From Glaciibacter superstes DSM 21135 (GTDB taxonomy: Bacteria > Actinomycetota > Actinomycetes > Actinomycetales > Microbacteriaceae): a stretch of DNA of 64,000 nucleotides. This document shows positions 43,991 to 53,340 of this stretch, one piece after another. The notes under the pieces were generated by a model. It did not search any database, was not told where the DNA came from, and saw nothing but the letters and a program-made list of their open reading frames with translations. The stretch is from the NCBI RefSeq assembly GCF_000421145.1, contig NZ_ATWH01000009.1, positions 124,001 to 188,000 on the forward strand, read 5' to 3'. Made by a program: the position numbers and the translations under genes. Position 1 is the stretch's first letter; the number at the start of each line of letters is the position of its first letter.

Positions 43991-45049
43991 ATGACGATCT
44001 CGTCGACCGGGCAGAACATTGACGCGCCGACGCGACGCGCCTCCCGTGGACCTTCGATGGCCGATGTCGCGCGCGAGGCCGGCGTCTCGTCCCAGACGGT
44101 CTCCCGGGTCTCGAACGGACAGAACAACGTCGATGCCGCAACGCGCGACCGGGTGATAGCGGCGATGCAGTTGCTCGGCTACCGGCCGAACAGCGCTGCC
44201 CGCGCACTGAAGACCGGCCGCTTCAGGTCGATCGGCGTGATCATGTTCACGCTGTCGACCTTCGGAAATATGCGCACGCTCGATGCCATCGCCACAGCAT
44301 CCGCCCAGGCCGGCTATTCGATCACGCTCATTCCCGTCGCTCTGCCGACGCAGGGAGAAGTGGCCGGCGCATTCTCGCGGTTGAGCGAGCAGGCTGTCGA
44401 TGGCATCGTCATCATCATCGAGGCGCACATTCTCGACAGGGCCGACATCACGCTCCCCGATGGAATGCCCGTCGTCATCGTCGATTCCGATGCGGGTTCC
44501 CGGTACACCGTCGTCGACGCCGACCAGGCGCAGGGCGCCCGCCTCGCGACGGAACACCTGTTGAAACTCGGACACCGGTCGGTCTGGCACATCGCGGGGC
44601 CCCGATCGTCGTTCTCGGCGATCAGGCGCACTGAATCCTGGCGAACAACCCTGAACGACGCGGGCGCGCCGACGCCCGAGATCCTCTACGGTGACTGGTC
44701 CGCCGAGTCCGGTTACCAGCACGGGTTGACACTTGGCGCGCAGCCCGACGTCACGGCGATCTTCGCCGCCAATGACCAGATGGCTCTCGGAGTGATGCGG
44801 GCTTTACACGAACTGGGTCGGCCCGTACCTCGATCGGTGAGCGTCGTCGGCTTCGACGATACCGAGGAGTCGAGCTCATTCTGGCCGCCGCTGACAACCG
44901 TGCATCAGGACTTCAGTGAAGTCGGCCGGCTCTGCATCACTGCGCTGTTGCACGAGATCGAGACCACCGCTCACGAAACCGGTACGACAATTGTGCCGAC
45001 GAGACTGGTCGTGCGGGAAAGCACCGCGCCTCCGGCATCCGTGCGGTGA
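43991..45049 (+). CDS. LacI-family transcriptional regulator
   Basis: 352 residues from ATG 43991, chosen over the in-frame TTG at 43985 because AGGAG lies 7 bp before it. The helix-turn-helix is SMADVAREAGVSSQTVSRVS, followed by the hinge helix NSAARALKTG. The periplasmic-binding-like sensor domain covers about 80-345, with IGVIMFTLSTFGNMRTLDAI and SVVGFDDTEESSSFWPPLTT. The effector is probably a sugar freed from arabinogalactan. It is divergent from the importer operon, and the palindromes on both sides of that promoter and before GH30 are its probable targets. Confidence 0.92.
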   Translation: MTISSTGQNIDAPTRRASRGPSMADVAREAGVSSQTVSRVSNGQNNVDAATRDRVIAAMQLLGYRPNSAARALKTGRFRSIGVIMFTLSTFGNMRTLDAIATASAQAGYSITLIPVALPTQGEVAGAFSRLSEQAVDGIVIIIEAHILDRADITLPDGMPVVIVDSDAGSRYTVVDADQAQGARLATEHLLKLGHRSVWHIAGPRSSFSAIRRTESWRTTLNDAGAPTPEILYGDWSAESGYQHGLTLGAQPDVTAIFAANDQMALGVMRALHELGRPVPRSVSVVGFDDTEESSSFWPPLTTVHQDFSEVGRLCITALLHEIETTAHETGTTIVPTRLVVRESTAPPASVR

Positions 45050-45140
45050 CCACGCGTCGATAGTTGACCACGCGTAGATGGTCGGCACCGCTGACTGTGG
45101 GCCCCTCATCTGCCCGGCCCTCCGCTCCTCCACAGGCGCT

Positions 45141-45156
45141 GACTCCGAGCGGAGTC
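45141..45156. terminator. short perfect hairpin after the lacI-type gene
   Basis: GACTCCG and CGGAGTC flank a 2-nt centre. The site lies 92 bp after the regulator's stop and 54 bp before the convergent oxidoreductase stop, where it may end either transcript. Upstream, a GACCACGCGT motif followed by GATAG/GATGG occurs twice, at about 45049 and 45066. Confidence 0.4.
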
Positions 45157-45209
45157 CACCGATTGTGCGCACAACGGAATGGGTGCGGCTCCTCGCGAAA
45201 GGGCAGCGC

Positions 45210-46646
45210 CTACGGCGCGAGCGACGGCAGCGGCAACCCGAACACCTCGCGCAGCGCCAGACGGGCGGCCTGGTAGCCGCCGAGCCCGTGCACACCGGGG
45301 CCCGGCACCGCAGACGCCGAGCAGAGGTAGAGGCCAGGCGCCGAGCGCCACGGCTTCGACGACAGTACCGGCCGCACGATCAGCTGCAGGAAGTCAGCTG
45401 CTCCCCCGGCGATGTCGCCCCCGACGAAATTAGGATTGCCGCGTTCGATCGCCGTTGCCGGCAGTGCGCTGCTCGCCACGATCACGTCACGGAACCCCGG
45501 CGCAAACCGCTCGATCTGGGCCGTGACCGGCTCCGTCATGTCGCGGTCCGACCCTGCCGGCACATGCGTGTAGGTCCACAGTGTGTGGCCACCGGCAGGC
45601 GCCCGCGACGGGTCGAACACCGTCGGCTGCGACGCCAGAACGTACGGCAGTTCCGGGTACCGGCCGCCGGCCACAGCGGCTTCACCCGCTGCCACCTCGG
45701 CTCGCGTTCCCCCGACGTGAATCGTGCCGGCCGCGCGCAGGTCTTCATTCGCCCACGGCACCGGACCCGACAACGCGAAGTCGACCTTCGACGCCGCATT
45801 CCCGTACCGGAAACGCCCGAGCGCACGGCGGTAGCCCGGCGCCAGCCGGCCGCCCGCAATGTCCAGCAACTGGCCCGCCGAGGTGTCGAAGAAGACCGCG
45901 CGCGCCTGGGGCAACTCATCGACCGAGAAGATGCGATGACCCGTCTCGACCGTGCCGCCGTGTGCCTGCAGGTCTGACACCATCGCATCCGTCATCGCCT
46001 GCGACCCGCCCACCGGAATCGGCCAGCCACCGTCGTGAGCGAGAGTGGCCAGCAAGAGCCCCGCAGATGCCGTGCCGAGCGACGGAATGCGACCGATCGA
46101 GTGTGCGAAGGCGCCGGCCAGCAACGCCGGCGCGAGGTCTCCCGAGAAGCGCGCGTTCGCCAGGAAGGAACCCTGTTCGAGCGCGCGCAGGCCATAACGA
46201 AGTGCGGTGAACGGATGCCGCGGCAGCGGCAACATCGGCGACATCGTGAATTCGGTCACCCGCCTCGCGTCTTCGACCAGCGGTTTCAGGAGGCGGAGCC
46301 AGGCGGCGCCGTCGCGACCGAGGCCCTCCGCCGTGCGCTCGATGTCGCGCCACGCGATGCCCGCGCGGCCACCGTCGAGGGGCTGGCCATAGGAGATCTC
46401 AGGGACAATGAACTCGACACGTTCGGTGATGCCGAAGTGCTGGAAGAACGGTGACGCGAAAGCCATCGCCTGCACGGCGGAACCCCAGTCGTGCCGGTAG
46501 CCCGGTTCTGTCAGCTCAAGGGTGCGGGCGCCGCCGCCGATGGTGTCTGCGGCCTCGAAAACCTGCACGCTGAGCCCGGCGCGGGCCATGACAACCGCCG
46601 CGGCAAGTCCGTTCGGACCGCTCCCGACGATCGCGACATCTACCAC
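45210..46646 (-). CDS. FAD-dependent CrtI-like oxidoreductase
   Basis: 478 residues. The N-terminus VDVAIVGSGPNGLAAAVVMA is an FAD-binding fold, followed by VFEAADTIGGGARTLEL. The C-terminus has GLYLCSASAVPGPGVHGLGGYQAA, the second conserved FAD motif of phytoene desaturase-like and amine-oxidase-like proteins. No other carotenoid gene is near, so a role in carotenoid synthesis is not supported; related proteins act on polyisoprenoids or retinol-like compounds. The gene stands alone between the regulator and ackA. The start at 46646 is a GTG. Confidence 0.83.
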   Translation of the reverse strand: MVDVAIVGSGPNGLAAAVVMARAGLSVQVFEAADTIGGGARTLELTEPGYRHDWGSAVQAMAFASPFFQHFGITERVEFIVPEISYGQPLDGGRAGIAWRDIERTAEGLGRDGAAWLRLLKPLVEDARRVTEFTMSPMLPLPRHPFTALRYGLRALEQGSFLANARFSGDLAPALLAGAFAHSIGRIPSLGTASAGLLLATLAHDGGWPIPVGGSQAMTDAMVSDLQAHGGTVETGHRIFSVDELPQARAVFFDTSAGQLLDIAGGRLAPGYRRALGRFRYGNAASKVDFALSGPVPWANEDLRAAGTIHVGGTRAEVAAGEAAVAGGRYPELPYVLASQPTVFDPSRAPAGGHTLWTYTHVPAGSDRDMTEPVTAQIERFAPGFRDVIVASSALPATAIERGNPNFVGGDIAGGAADFLQLIVRPVLSSKPWRSAPGLYLCSASAVPGPGVHGLGGYQAARLALREVFGLPLPSLAP

Positions 46647-46794
46647 GTTGTCCAGCCTACGGCGCTAGGAGCGTGAGCGGATGGATACGGTGTCGACATC
46701 CGCCTCCGAATCTGCCGCTCCGAATCAGCCGCACCGAGTCAGCGAAATGGCGCTCGCTCCGGGGCCAACGAAAAATACCAGCGCAACGAACTTA

Positions 46795-48045
46795 CTACTT
46801 GACGAGCGAGAGCGTCTGCCGAGCGATCTCGAGTTCTTCGTCTGTGGGCACCACGAGTACGGTCACCCGCGAGTCATCCGCAGAAATCACGCGCGTCGAG
46901 CGCGACGACGCCTCGTTGCGTGCCGGGTCAATCCGAATGCCGAGCTCCTCGAGCCCAGCCAGCGACCGCTCCCGTACCAGCGCGTTGTTCTCACCGACTC
47001 CCGCGGTGAACGAAATCACATCGAGTCGCCCGAGCTGCGCATAATAATTGCCGACATACCCCTTCAGCCGGTGCAGATACACGTCGAGGGCCAGCTGGGA
47101 CGGCCCATCCCCCGCCTGCGCCGCCTCGATCACATCCCGCATATCACCGCGCCCGGCAAGCCCCAGCATCCCGCTGCCCTTATTGAGCAACTCGTCCAAC
47201 TCCTCGACACCCAGGCCGGCCTTGCGATGCAGGTGGAACAACACCCCCGCGTCGATATCGCCAGAACGCGTGCCCATCACCAGCCCCTCGAGCGGCGTCA
47301 TCCCCATGCTCGTTTCAACCGACTCACCACCGCGCACCGCGGTCACCGACGCACCATTGCCGAGGTGCACCACGATCTGATTCAGCTCCCCAACCGGTCG
47401 CCCTAGGAACTCGGCGCCGGCATTGGCCACATACCGGTGCGACGTGCCGTGGAATCCATATCTGCGCACCCGAAATCGCTCGGCCAGGTCGGCGTTGATC
47501 GCATAAGTGAACGCCTCCGGCGGCAGCGTCTGGTGGAACGCCGTGTCGAAGATCGCCACGTGCGGCACATCGGGAAAGGCCTCTTCGGCCGCCTTGATGC
47601 CCTGCAACGCCCCCGGATTATGCAGCGGAGCGAGCTCCGACAACTCGTCAATATCCTTCTCAACCTGCTTCGTCACGAGGGTCGGCTCGTAGAACCGGGC
47701 TCCCCCGTGCACAACACGATGCCCGACGGCGACAGGCGGATGCTCGTCAAGTGACGGTCCGTGCTCGGCGAACGCCTCGAGCATGATCGCGAATCCCGCC
47801 GTGTGGTCTGGGATCGGCAACTCGCGCGTGAACTCAGCTTCTGACGTCTCGCCGGCCGAATCGGCATCAGCTTCGGCCTCGGCCTCGGCCTCGACAGCGG
47901 GCGAATAGACAGTGTGCGACGATGCGCCCGTGCTCTCACCGATTCGCTCGATCAGGCCACTGGCCAGTATCTGTTCGGTGTCCATCTCGATCAACTGGTA
48001 CTTGAATGACGACGAACCGGAGTTCACCACCAGAACAGCGGTCAC
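46795..48045 (-). CDS. ackA: acetate kinase
   Basis: 416 residues. It converts acetyl phosphate and ADP to acetate and ATP, or the reverse. Motifs: LVVNSGSSSFKYQLI, VVHGGARFYEPTLV, AIFDTAFHQTLPPEAF, RYGFHGTSHRYV, IVVHLGNGASVTAVRGG and FTAGVGENN. Residues about 50-72 form an unusual acidic repeat, EAEAEAEADAD, inserted after the N-terminal strands. The start overlaps the pta stop by 4 bp, so both enzymes are made together. A lone tail of 148 bp downstream shows no clear terminator. Confidence 0.97.
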   Translation of the reverse strand: MTAVLVVNSGSSSFKYQLIEMDTEQILASGLIERIGESTGASSHTVYSPAVEAEAEAEADADSAGETSEAEFTRELPIPDHTAGFAIMLEAFAEHGPSLDEHPPVAVGHRVVHGGARFYEPTLVTKQVEKDIDELSELAPLHNPGALQGIKAAEEAFPDVPHVAIFDTAFHQTLPPEAFTYAINADLAERFRVRRYGFHGTSHRYVANAGAEFLGRPVGELNQIVVHLGNGASVTAVRGGESVETSMGMTPLEGLVMGTRSGDIDAGVLFHLHRKAGLGVEELDELLNKGSGMLGLAGRGDMRDVIEAAQAGDGPSQLALDVYLHRLKGYVGNYYAQLGRLDVISFTAGVGENNALVRERSLAGLEELGIRIDPARNEASSRSTRVISADDSRVTVLVVPTDEELEIARQTLSLVK

Positions 48046-50240
48046 GAGGCGGCGCCCCCGACCGATGCAGCCACGGCGTCCCCGACAACGGCCGGCCCGG
48101 CCACGGCGCCAACACCCACCGATTCCGGCTCCGCCGCTGCCTGGATCGCCGTGATCGCCACCGTGTTCACGATGTCCTGCACCAATGCGCCCCGCGACAG
48201 GTCGTTGATCGGCTTCTTCAGGCCCTGCAGCACCGGGCCGATCGCCACCGCACCGGCGGATCGCTGCACAGCTTTATAGGTGTTGTTGCCTGTATTCAAA
48301 TCCGGGAATATGAAGACGGTGGCACGGCCGGCCACCTCTGAGGTGGGCAGTTTCGAGGCCGCGACCGCGGCATCCGCCGCCGCGTCGTACTGAATCGGTC
48401 CGTCGACGGGCAGGTCTGGCCGACGTGAACGCACCAGCGCGGTTGCCTCGCGCACCTTGTCGACATCCGCCCCCGTGCCTGACTCGCCGGTGGAATACGA
48501 CAGCATCGCCACCCGCGGCTCGATGTCGAACTGCTCGGCCGTCGCCGTCGAAGAGATCGCGATGTCGGCCAGCTGCGACGCATCAGGGTCTGGAATGATC
48601 GCACAGTCGCCGTAGACCAGCACCCGGTCTTCGAGCGCCATCAGGAAGACCGATGAGACGACAGAGACATCCGGCTTCGTCTTGATGATCTCGAACCCGG
48701 GCCGAATCGTGTGCGCCGTGGTGTGCATGGCGCCGGACACCATGCCGTCGGCCAGGCCGAGGTGCACCATCATGGTTCCGAAGTACGACACGTCGGTCAC
48801 GATCTCGCGAGCCTGCTCCAGCGTCACACCCTTGTGGGCACGCAACCGCGCATACTCCTCGGCGAATCGCATCACCAGCACGGGGTCGTGCGGGGAGAGC
48901 ACGTCGGCCTTCGAGATATCGAGCCCGAGCTCGATGGCCCGCGAGCGCACCTCGAACGTCTCACCGAGAATCGTGAGCTGGGCGACTTCACGCGCCAGCA
49001 GGGTGTGCGCAGCGCGCAGGATGCGGTCGTCGTCACCCTCCGGCAACACCACATGCCGCCGATTCGAGCGCGCCCGCTCCAGCAGCATGTACTCGAACAT
49101 CAGCGGCGTCATCACGGTCGTCGTTGCGACGTTCAGGCGTTCGAGAAGAGTGGATGCGTCGACGTGCTGTTCGAAGAGCGCCAGCGCAGCGTCGTACTTA
49201 CGTTGGGAGTCGGCCGCGAGACGCCCGCGGGTGCGCGTGATCGCCACGATGGTGTCGTAGGTTCCGAACTTCGTGCGAATGATCGGAAGCGCCTGCGGAA
49301 GCCCGTCGAGCAGCTGCTCGATCGGCTCTGGCAGGTCGAACCCGCCGTTCAGCACAATGCCGGCGATCGACGGGAAGGTTCCGGAACTCTGCGCCATCAT
49401 GGCGGCAAGCAGAACCTCCGTGCGGTCGCCGGCGACAACGAGCACAGCGCCCTCGATCAGCCGCGGCAGCACGTTGACCATGCTCATGCCGGCGACAACG
49501 ACGCCGAGTGCCTCGCGGGCGAGCTGCGCTGGCTCCCCCTTGATCAGTTCGCCGCCGGTGGCATCCATGATCGACTGCATGCTGGGCGCCACGAGGTAGG
49601 GGTCTTCTGGAATGGCCCAGACCGGGACTCCAGGCTCGACCGCCTCGATCGCCGCCGTGATCTCGTCAAGTTTGTCGGCATCCGTTCGGTTGGCGATCAC
49701 CGCCAGTATTGTGGCGTGGGCGTGCGTCAGCTCGGCAATGGAGAGATCGGCGATGTCACGCATCTGGTGTGGGGTGCGGGCGTCGGCCTGCCCCAAACGT
49801 TCACCCGACCCCTGGCCGGAGCGGCCGCCGAGCACGAGCAGCACCGGTGCGCCGAGGTTGGCAGCGATGCGGGCGTTGAAGCTGAGCTCGGTCGGGCTTC
49901 CGACGTCGGTGAAATCAGACCCAAGGATGACAACGGCGTCGCATTGCTCTTCGACCGCCTTGTAGCGCTGCACGATGAGGGAGAGCGCGGCGTCGGCATC
50001 CTCGCGCACATCGTCGTACGTGACGCCGATGCAGTCGTCATAGCCCAGTTCGACGGTGTCGTGCTGCAGCAGCAATTCGACCACATAGTCGCGTTCGACG
50101 GTTGACCGGGCGATCGGCCGGAAAACGCCGACCCGCTGCACCGAGTGCGAGAGCGTGTCGAGCACCCCGAGGGCAATCGTCGATTTGCCGGTGTTTCCCT
50201 CTGCGGATGTGATGTAGATGCTCTTCGACACAGGTTCCAT
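48042..50240 (-). CDS. pta: phosphate acetyltransferase
   Basis: 732 residues, the long form. The N-terminal P-loop domain has ITSAEGNTGKSTIALGVL (about 10-27), then a DRTGG-type domain (about 225-340), then the catalytic domain (about 400-715), with PEGDDDRILRAAH, GMVSGAMHTTAHTIRPGFEI and SYSTGESGTGADVDKVREA. It interconverts acetyl-CoA and acetyl phosphate. With AckA and phosphoketolase it forms a route from sugar phosphates to acetate and ATP. A C-terminal Ala/Val/Gly-rich tail extends past the fold. The gap to xfp is 166 bp and is mostly one palindrome. Confidence 0.96.
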   Translation of the reverse strand: MEPVSKSIYITSAEGNTGKSTIALGVLDTLSHSVQRVGVFRPIARSTVERDYVVELLLQHDTVELGYDDCIGVTYDDVREDADAALSLIVQRYKAVEEQCDAVVILGSDFTDVGSPTELSFNARIAANLGAPVLLVLGGRSGQGSGERLGQADARTPHQMRDIADLSIAELTHAHATILAVIANRTDADKLDEITAAIEAVEPGVPVWAIPEDPYLVAPSMQSIMDATGGELIKGEPAQLAREALGVVVAGMSMVNVLPRLIEGAVLVVAGDRTEVLLAAMMAQSSGTFPSIAGIVLNGGFDLPEPIEQLLDGLPQALPIIRTKFGTYDTIVAITRTRGRLAADSQRKYDAALALFEQHVDASTLLERLNVATTTVMTPLMFEYMLLERARSNRRHVVLPEGDDDRILRAAHTLLAREVAQLTILGETFEVRSRAIELGLDISKADVLSPHDPVLVMRFAEEYARLRAHKGVTLEQAREIVTDVSYFGTMMVHLGLADGMVSGAMHTTAHTIRPGFEIIKTKPDVSVVSSVFLMALEDRVLVYGDCAIIPDPDASQLADIAISSTATAEQFDIEPRVAMLSYSTGESGTGADVDKVREATALVRSRRPDLPVDGPIQYDAAADAAVAASKLPTSEVAGRATVFIFPDLNTGNNTYKAVQRSAGAVAIGPVLQGLKKPINDLSRGALVQDIVNTVAITAIQAAAEPESVGVGAVAGPAVVGDAVAASVGGAAS

Positions 50241-50309
50241 TCAATCGCATTGCGGCTGGGAATCCGGCCCGAAAGCGGAGTTGCCGCTCCGCCTCCAGCT
50301 GGCAAGCCG

Positions 50310-50383
50310 ACTCCTGGGCACCCGATCATGCTGCCGGCACCCGAAATTGTGGGTGCCAGCGGCATTTTCGGGTGCCCAGGAGT
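50310..50383. repeat. 74-nt palindrome between xfp and pta
   Basis: ACTCCTGGGCACCCGA (50310-50325) pairs perfectly with TCGGGTGCCCAGGAGT (50368-50383). Inside, GGCACCC and GGGTGCC close on the 8-nt loop GAAATTGT. The hairpin fills the intercistronic gap. It shares the GGGCACCCGAAATTG and GCATTTTCGGGTGCC words with the element on the other side of xfp at 53215-53328. It could act as a terminator, an mRNA-stabilising hairpin or a REP-like element. Confidence 0.9.
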
Positions 50384-50406
50384 GAGGTGTGGGCGGGCTG
50401 GGCCGG

Positions 50407-53130
50407 TCAGGCGTTGTCGGCGCCGGTGTCGTCACCCGCGCTCGCGCCGCCGGCAACCCCGACTGCCTCCTGGGCGTCTTCCTGCGAGACACCGCCGCCA
50501 CCACCGCTGCCATCCCACGACCACTCCGCCACCTCGGGGATATCAACCCCGTGCTCCCTGGTGTACTGTCGCGCGTGCAGGCGGGCGTCCTGCATCCGTT
50601 GCCTCAGGCCTGCTGCGCCGGCGGCGAGGCCTGGCACCCGGTCGATCACGTCGATGACCAGGCTGTACCGGTCGAGATCGTTCAGCATCACCATGTCGAA
50701 CGGGGTCGTCGTTGTGCCGTTCTCCTTATACCCGCGCACGTGCAGGTTGTCGTGGCCGTTGCGCCGATACGTCAGCCGGTGAATCAGCCATGGATAGCCG
50801 TGATAGGCGAAGATCACCGGCTTGTCTGTGGTGAAGATGGTGTCGAACTCCGGGTCGCCCAGGCCGTGCGGATGCTCGCGCGAGTCCTGCATGCGCATCA
50901 GGTCGACCACGTTCACAACCCGCACAGACAGATCAGGAAGTTCAGAGCGCAGAATGGATGCCGCGGCGAGCGTCTCGAGAGTCGGTACGTCTCCCGCGCA
51001 GCCGAGTACAACATCCGGCTCGGTGCCCGGCGTCTCTGTTCCCGCCCACTCCCAGATGCCGATGCCGCGCGTGCAGTGAGCAACGGCCTCGTCCATGGTG
51101 AGCCAGTTCGCCGCCGGCTGTTTGCCCGCGACCACCACGTTCACGTAGTCGACGGAACGCAGGCAGTGGTCGTAGGTGGAGAGGAGGGTGTTGGCGTCCG
51201 GTGGCAGGTAGACCCGAACGACAGAGGCCTTCTTGTTCATGACATGGTCGATGAAACCGGGGTCCTGGTGGCTGAAACCGTTGTGATCCTGCCGCCAGAC
51301 GTGGCTGGAGAGCAGGTAGTTGAGGCTGGCGACCGGGCGCCGCCACGGAATGCGCTGCGACGCCTCCAGCCACTTGGCGTGTTGGTTGAACATCGAATCG
51401 ATGATGTGAATGAACGCCTCGTAGCAGTTGAACAGGCCGTGCCGACCGGTGAGCAGGTAGCCCTCGAGCCAGCCCTCGCACTGATGCTCAGAGAGCATCT
51501 CCATCACCCGCCCGGCCCGCACCAGATGCTCGTCGACCGGCAGGATCTCGGCGCCCCACTGCTTACCGGTGTACTCGTACACCGCCGGCGCGAGACGGTT
51601 CGAAGCCGTCTCATCCGGCCCGAAGATGCGGAAATTGTCTGGGTTGTCACGGATGACGTCGGCCAGCCACTCGCCGAGCACCTTCGTCGCCTCGGCGGTC
51701 GATGCGCCAGGCGACGGAACGTCAACGGCATAGTCGCGAAAGTCGGGCAGTCGCAGGTCGCGGCGCAACAACCCGCCGTTCGCATGCGGGGTGGCGCTCA
51801 TGCGCAGGTCGCCGTCGGGAGCGAGGCTCGCGATCTGGTCGACCGGGGCGCCGGCCTCGTCGAAGAGCACCTCCGGCCGGTAGGACTTCATCCAGTCCTC
51901 GAGGATGCGGGTGTGCTCCTCGGTGTCGCGTGCGTTGGCGAGCGGAACCTGGTGGGCCCGCCAGGTGTTCTCCACCGGCAGGCCGTCGATCTCGGCCGGG
52001 CAGGTCCAGCCTTTCGGGGTGCGCAGGATGATCATCGGCCAGCGGGGGCGCTCGGCGTCCTGCTCCAGTGGGTCTTCGGCGGCCGGGTCTGTGGTGGCCG
52101 GGTCTGCCTCGTTGGCCGCGCCCGCAGCATCCGTCGCCTGCTTCTGCGCTTGCTTGTGTGCTTGCTTCTTGATGGCGGCGATCTCGTCGAGTACCTCGTC
52201 GAGGGTCTCGGCCATGCGCTGGTGAACGAGGATCGGGTCTTCGCCGTCGAATCCGCCGGAGACGAGGTGCGGCTTGTAGCCATAGCCCCACATGAGGTCG
52301 AGGAGGTCTTCCTCCGGGATGCGGGCGAGCACCGTTGGGTTGGCGATCTTGTAGCCGTTCAGGTGCAGGATCGGGAGCACGACGCCGTCGTGCAACGGGT
52401 CGATGAACTTGTTGGAGTGCCAGCTGGTGGCGAGCGGGCCGGTCTCGGCCTCGCCGTCTCCGACCACCGCTGCGACCAGCAGGTCTGGGTTGTCGAAGGC
52501 TGCTCCGTAGGCATGGCTGAGTGCGTAACCGAGCTCGCCGCCCTCGTGAATCGAACCGGGTGTCTCCGGAGCGGCATGGCTCGGGATGCCGCCCGGAAAC
52601 GAGAACTGCCGAAACAGTTTCTGCATGCCGTCGACGGTCTGGTCGATGTCGGAATAGATCTCACTGTATGTGCCGTCGAGCCAGGCGTTGGCGACCATTC
52701 CCGGTCCGCCGTGGCCGGGACCGGCGATGTACAGAGTGCTGATCTGGCGCTCGCGGATGGCACGGTTGAGGTGCGCGTAGACGAAGTTGAGGCCGGGGGT
52801 TGTGCCCCAGTGGCCGAGGAGGCGCGGCTTGATGTGCTCGCGGGTAAGCGGCTCGCGCAACAGCGGATTATCGAGCAGGTAGATCTGCCCGATGGAGAGG
52901 TAGTTCGCTGCCCGCCACCAGGCGTCGATCTGGGCGATGGCATTGTCGCTGAGCGGGGGTGCGTCGCGCTTCGGCCAGGCCGTGCTGTTCGTTTCGGACG
53001 TACCGGCCGTTGTCGTTCCTGTCGCAGTCGCATCGGTCACTGTCGTGTCGCTCACTTTCGTGCCGGCCGTTGTCGTTCCGGTCGCAGTCGCATCGGTCGC
53101 AGTCGCATCGGTCGCTGTCGTGTCGCTCAT
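50407..53130 (-). CDS. xfp: xylulose-5-phosphate/fructose-6-phosphate phosphoketolase
   Basis: 907 residues from ATG 53130, with GGGAGG 7 bp upstream; a frame extends to 53244 but that region is the repeat element's flank. The thiamine-diphosphate enzyme splits xylulose-5-P or fructose-6-P with phosphate into acetyl phosphate plus a smaller sugar phosphate. Motifs: [69 protein letters not shown], and GYPWLIHRL near the end. Unusual parts: an N-terminal Thr/Ala/Asp repeat tail (2-48), a low-complexity insertion (about 293-335) with [16 protein letters not shown], and a Gly-rich C-terminal tail. It precedes pta-ackA on the same strand, giving a complete acetate pathway. Confidence 0.96.
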   Translation of the reverse strand: MSDTTATDATATDATATGTTTAGTKVSDTTVTDATATGTTTAGTSETNSTAWPKRDAPPLSDNAIAQIDAWWRAANYLSIGQIYLLDNPLLREPLTREHIKPRLLGHWGTTPGLNFVYAHLNRAIRERQISTLYIAGPGHGGPGMVANAWLDGTYSEIYSDIDQTVDGMQKLFRQFSFPGGIPSHAAPETPGSIHEGGELGYALSHAYGAAFDNPDLLVAAVVGDGEAETGPLATSWHSNKFIDPLHDGVVLPILHLNGYKIANPTVLARIPEEDLLDLMWGYGYKPHLVSGGFDGEDPILVHQRMAETLDEVLDEIAAIKKQAHKQAQKQATDAAGAANEADPATTDPAAEDPLEQDAERPRWPMIILRTPKGWTCPAEIDGLPVENTWRAHQVPLANARDTEEHTRILEDWMKSYRPEVLFDEAGAPVDQIASLAPDGDLRMSATPHANGGLLRRDLRLPDFRDYAVDVPSPGASTAEATKVLGEWLADVIRDNPDNFRIFGPDETASNRLAPAVYEYTGKQWGAEILPVDEHLVRAGRVMEMLSEHQCEGWLEGYLLTGRHGLFNCYEAFIHIIDSMFNQHAKWLEASQRIPWRRPVASLNYLLSSHVWRQDHNGFSHQDPGFIDHVMNKKASVVRVYLPPDANTLLSTYDHCLRSVDYVNVVVAGKQPAANWLTMDEAVAHCTRGIGIWEWAGTETPGTEPDVVLGCAGDVPTLETLAAASILRSELPDLSVRVVNVVDLMRMQDSREHPHGLGDPEFDTIFTTDKPVIFAYHGYPWLIHRLTYRRNGHDNLHVRGYKENGTTTTPFDMVMLNDLDRYSLVIDVIDRVPGLAAGAAGLRQRMQDARLHARQYTREHGVDIPEVAEWSWDGSGGGGGVSQEDAQEAVGVAGGASAGDDTGADNA

Positions 53131-53214
53131 TCGTGCCTCCCTCGGGATAACCACGTGCGATTCCCACACTAGGCCGGGTGTCGCCGTCCTGGCCAGAGCC
53201 AGGTGCGACGCCGG

Positions 53215-53328
53215 GGCACCCAAAAATGCTCTGGGCACCCGCAATTGTGGGTGCCCAGAGCAATTTCGGGTGCCGGAGCACGTTCGGGTGCCGGAGCACG
53301 TTCGGGTGCCCGAGCATTTTCGGGTGCC
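53215..53328. repeat. palindrome plus four 18-bp tandem units, between xfp and MFS gene
   Basis: The left part (53215-53240) and right part (53249-53274) form a 26-bp stem with few mismatches around GCAATTGT. The right arm's last 18 bp (AGAGCAATTTCGGGTGCC, 53257-53274) then repeat as GGAGCACGTTCGGGTGCC at 53275-53292 and 53293-53310, and as CGAGCATTTTCGGGTGCC at 53311-53328. The element ends 12 bp before the MFS stop codon and 85 bp from the xfp start. It belongs with the 50310-50383 palindrome. Confidence 0.93.
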
Positions 53329-53340
53329 GACACCGAGCCG

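Noticed and set aside
45210-46646. Carotenoid biosynthesis gene crtI
   Set aside because: Only the FAD-binding motifs are shared and no other carotenoid gene is nearby, so I call it CrtI-like only.
50389-53172. 927-codon plus-strand ORF
   Set aside because: It covers the phosphoketolase gene on the other strand; the phosphoketolase motifs are unmistakable.
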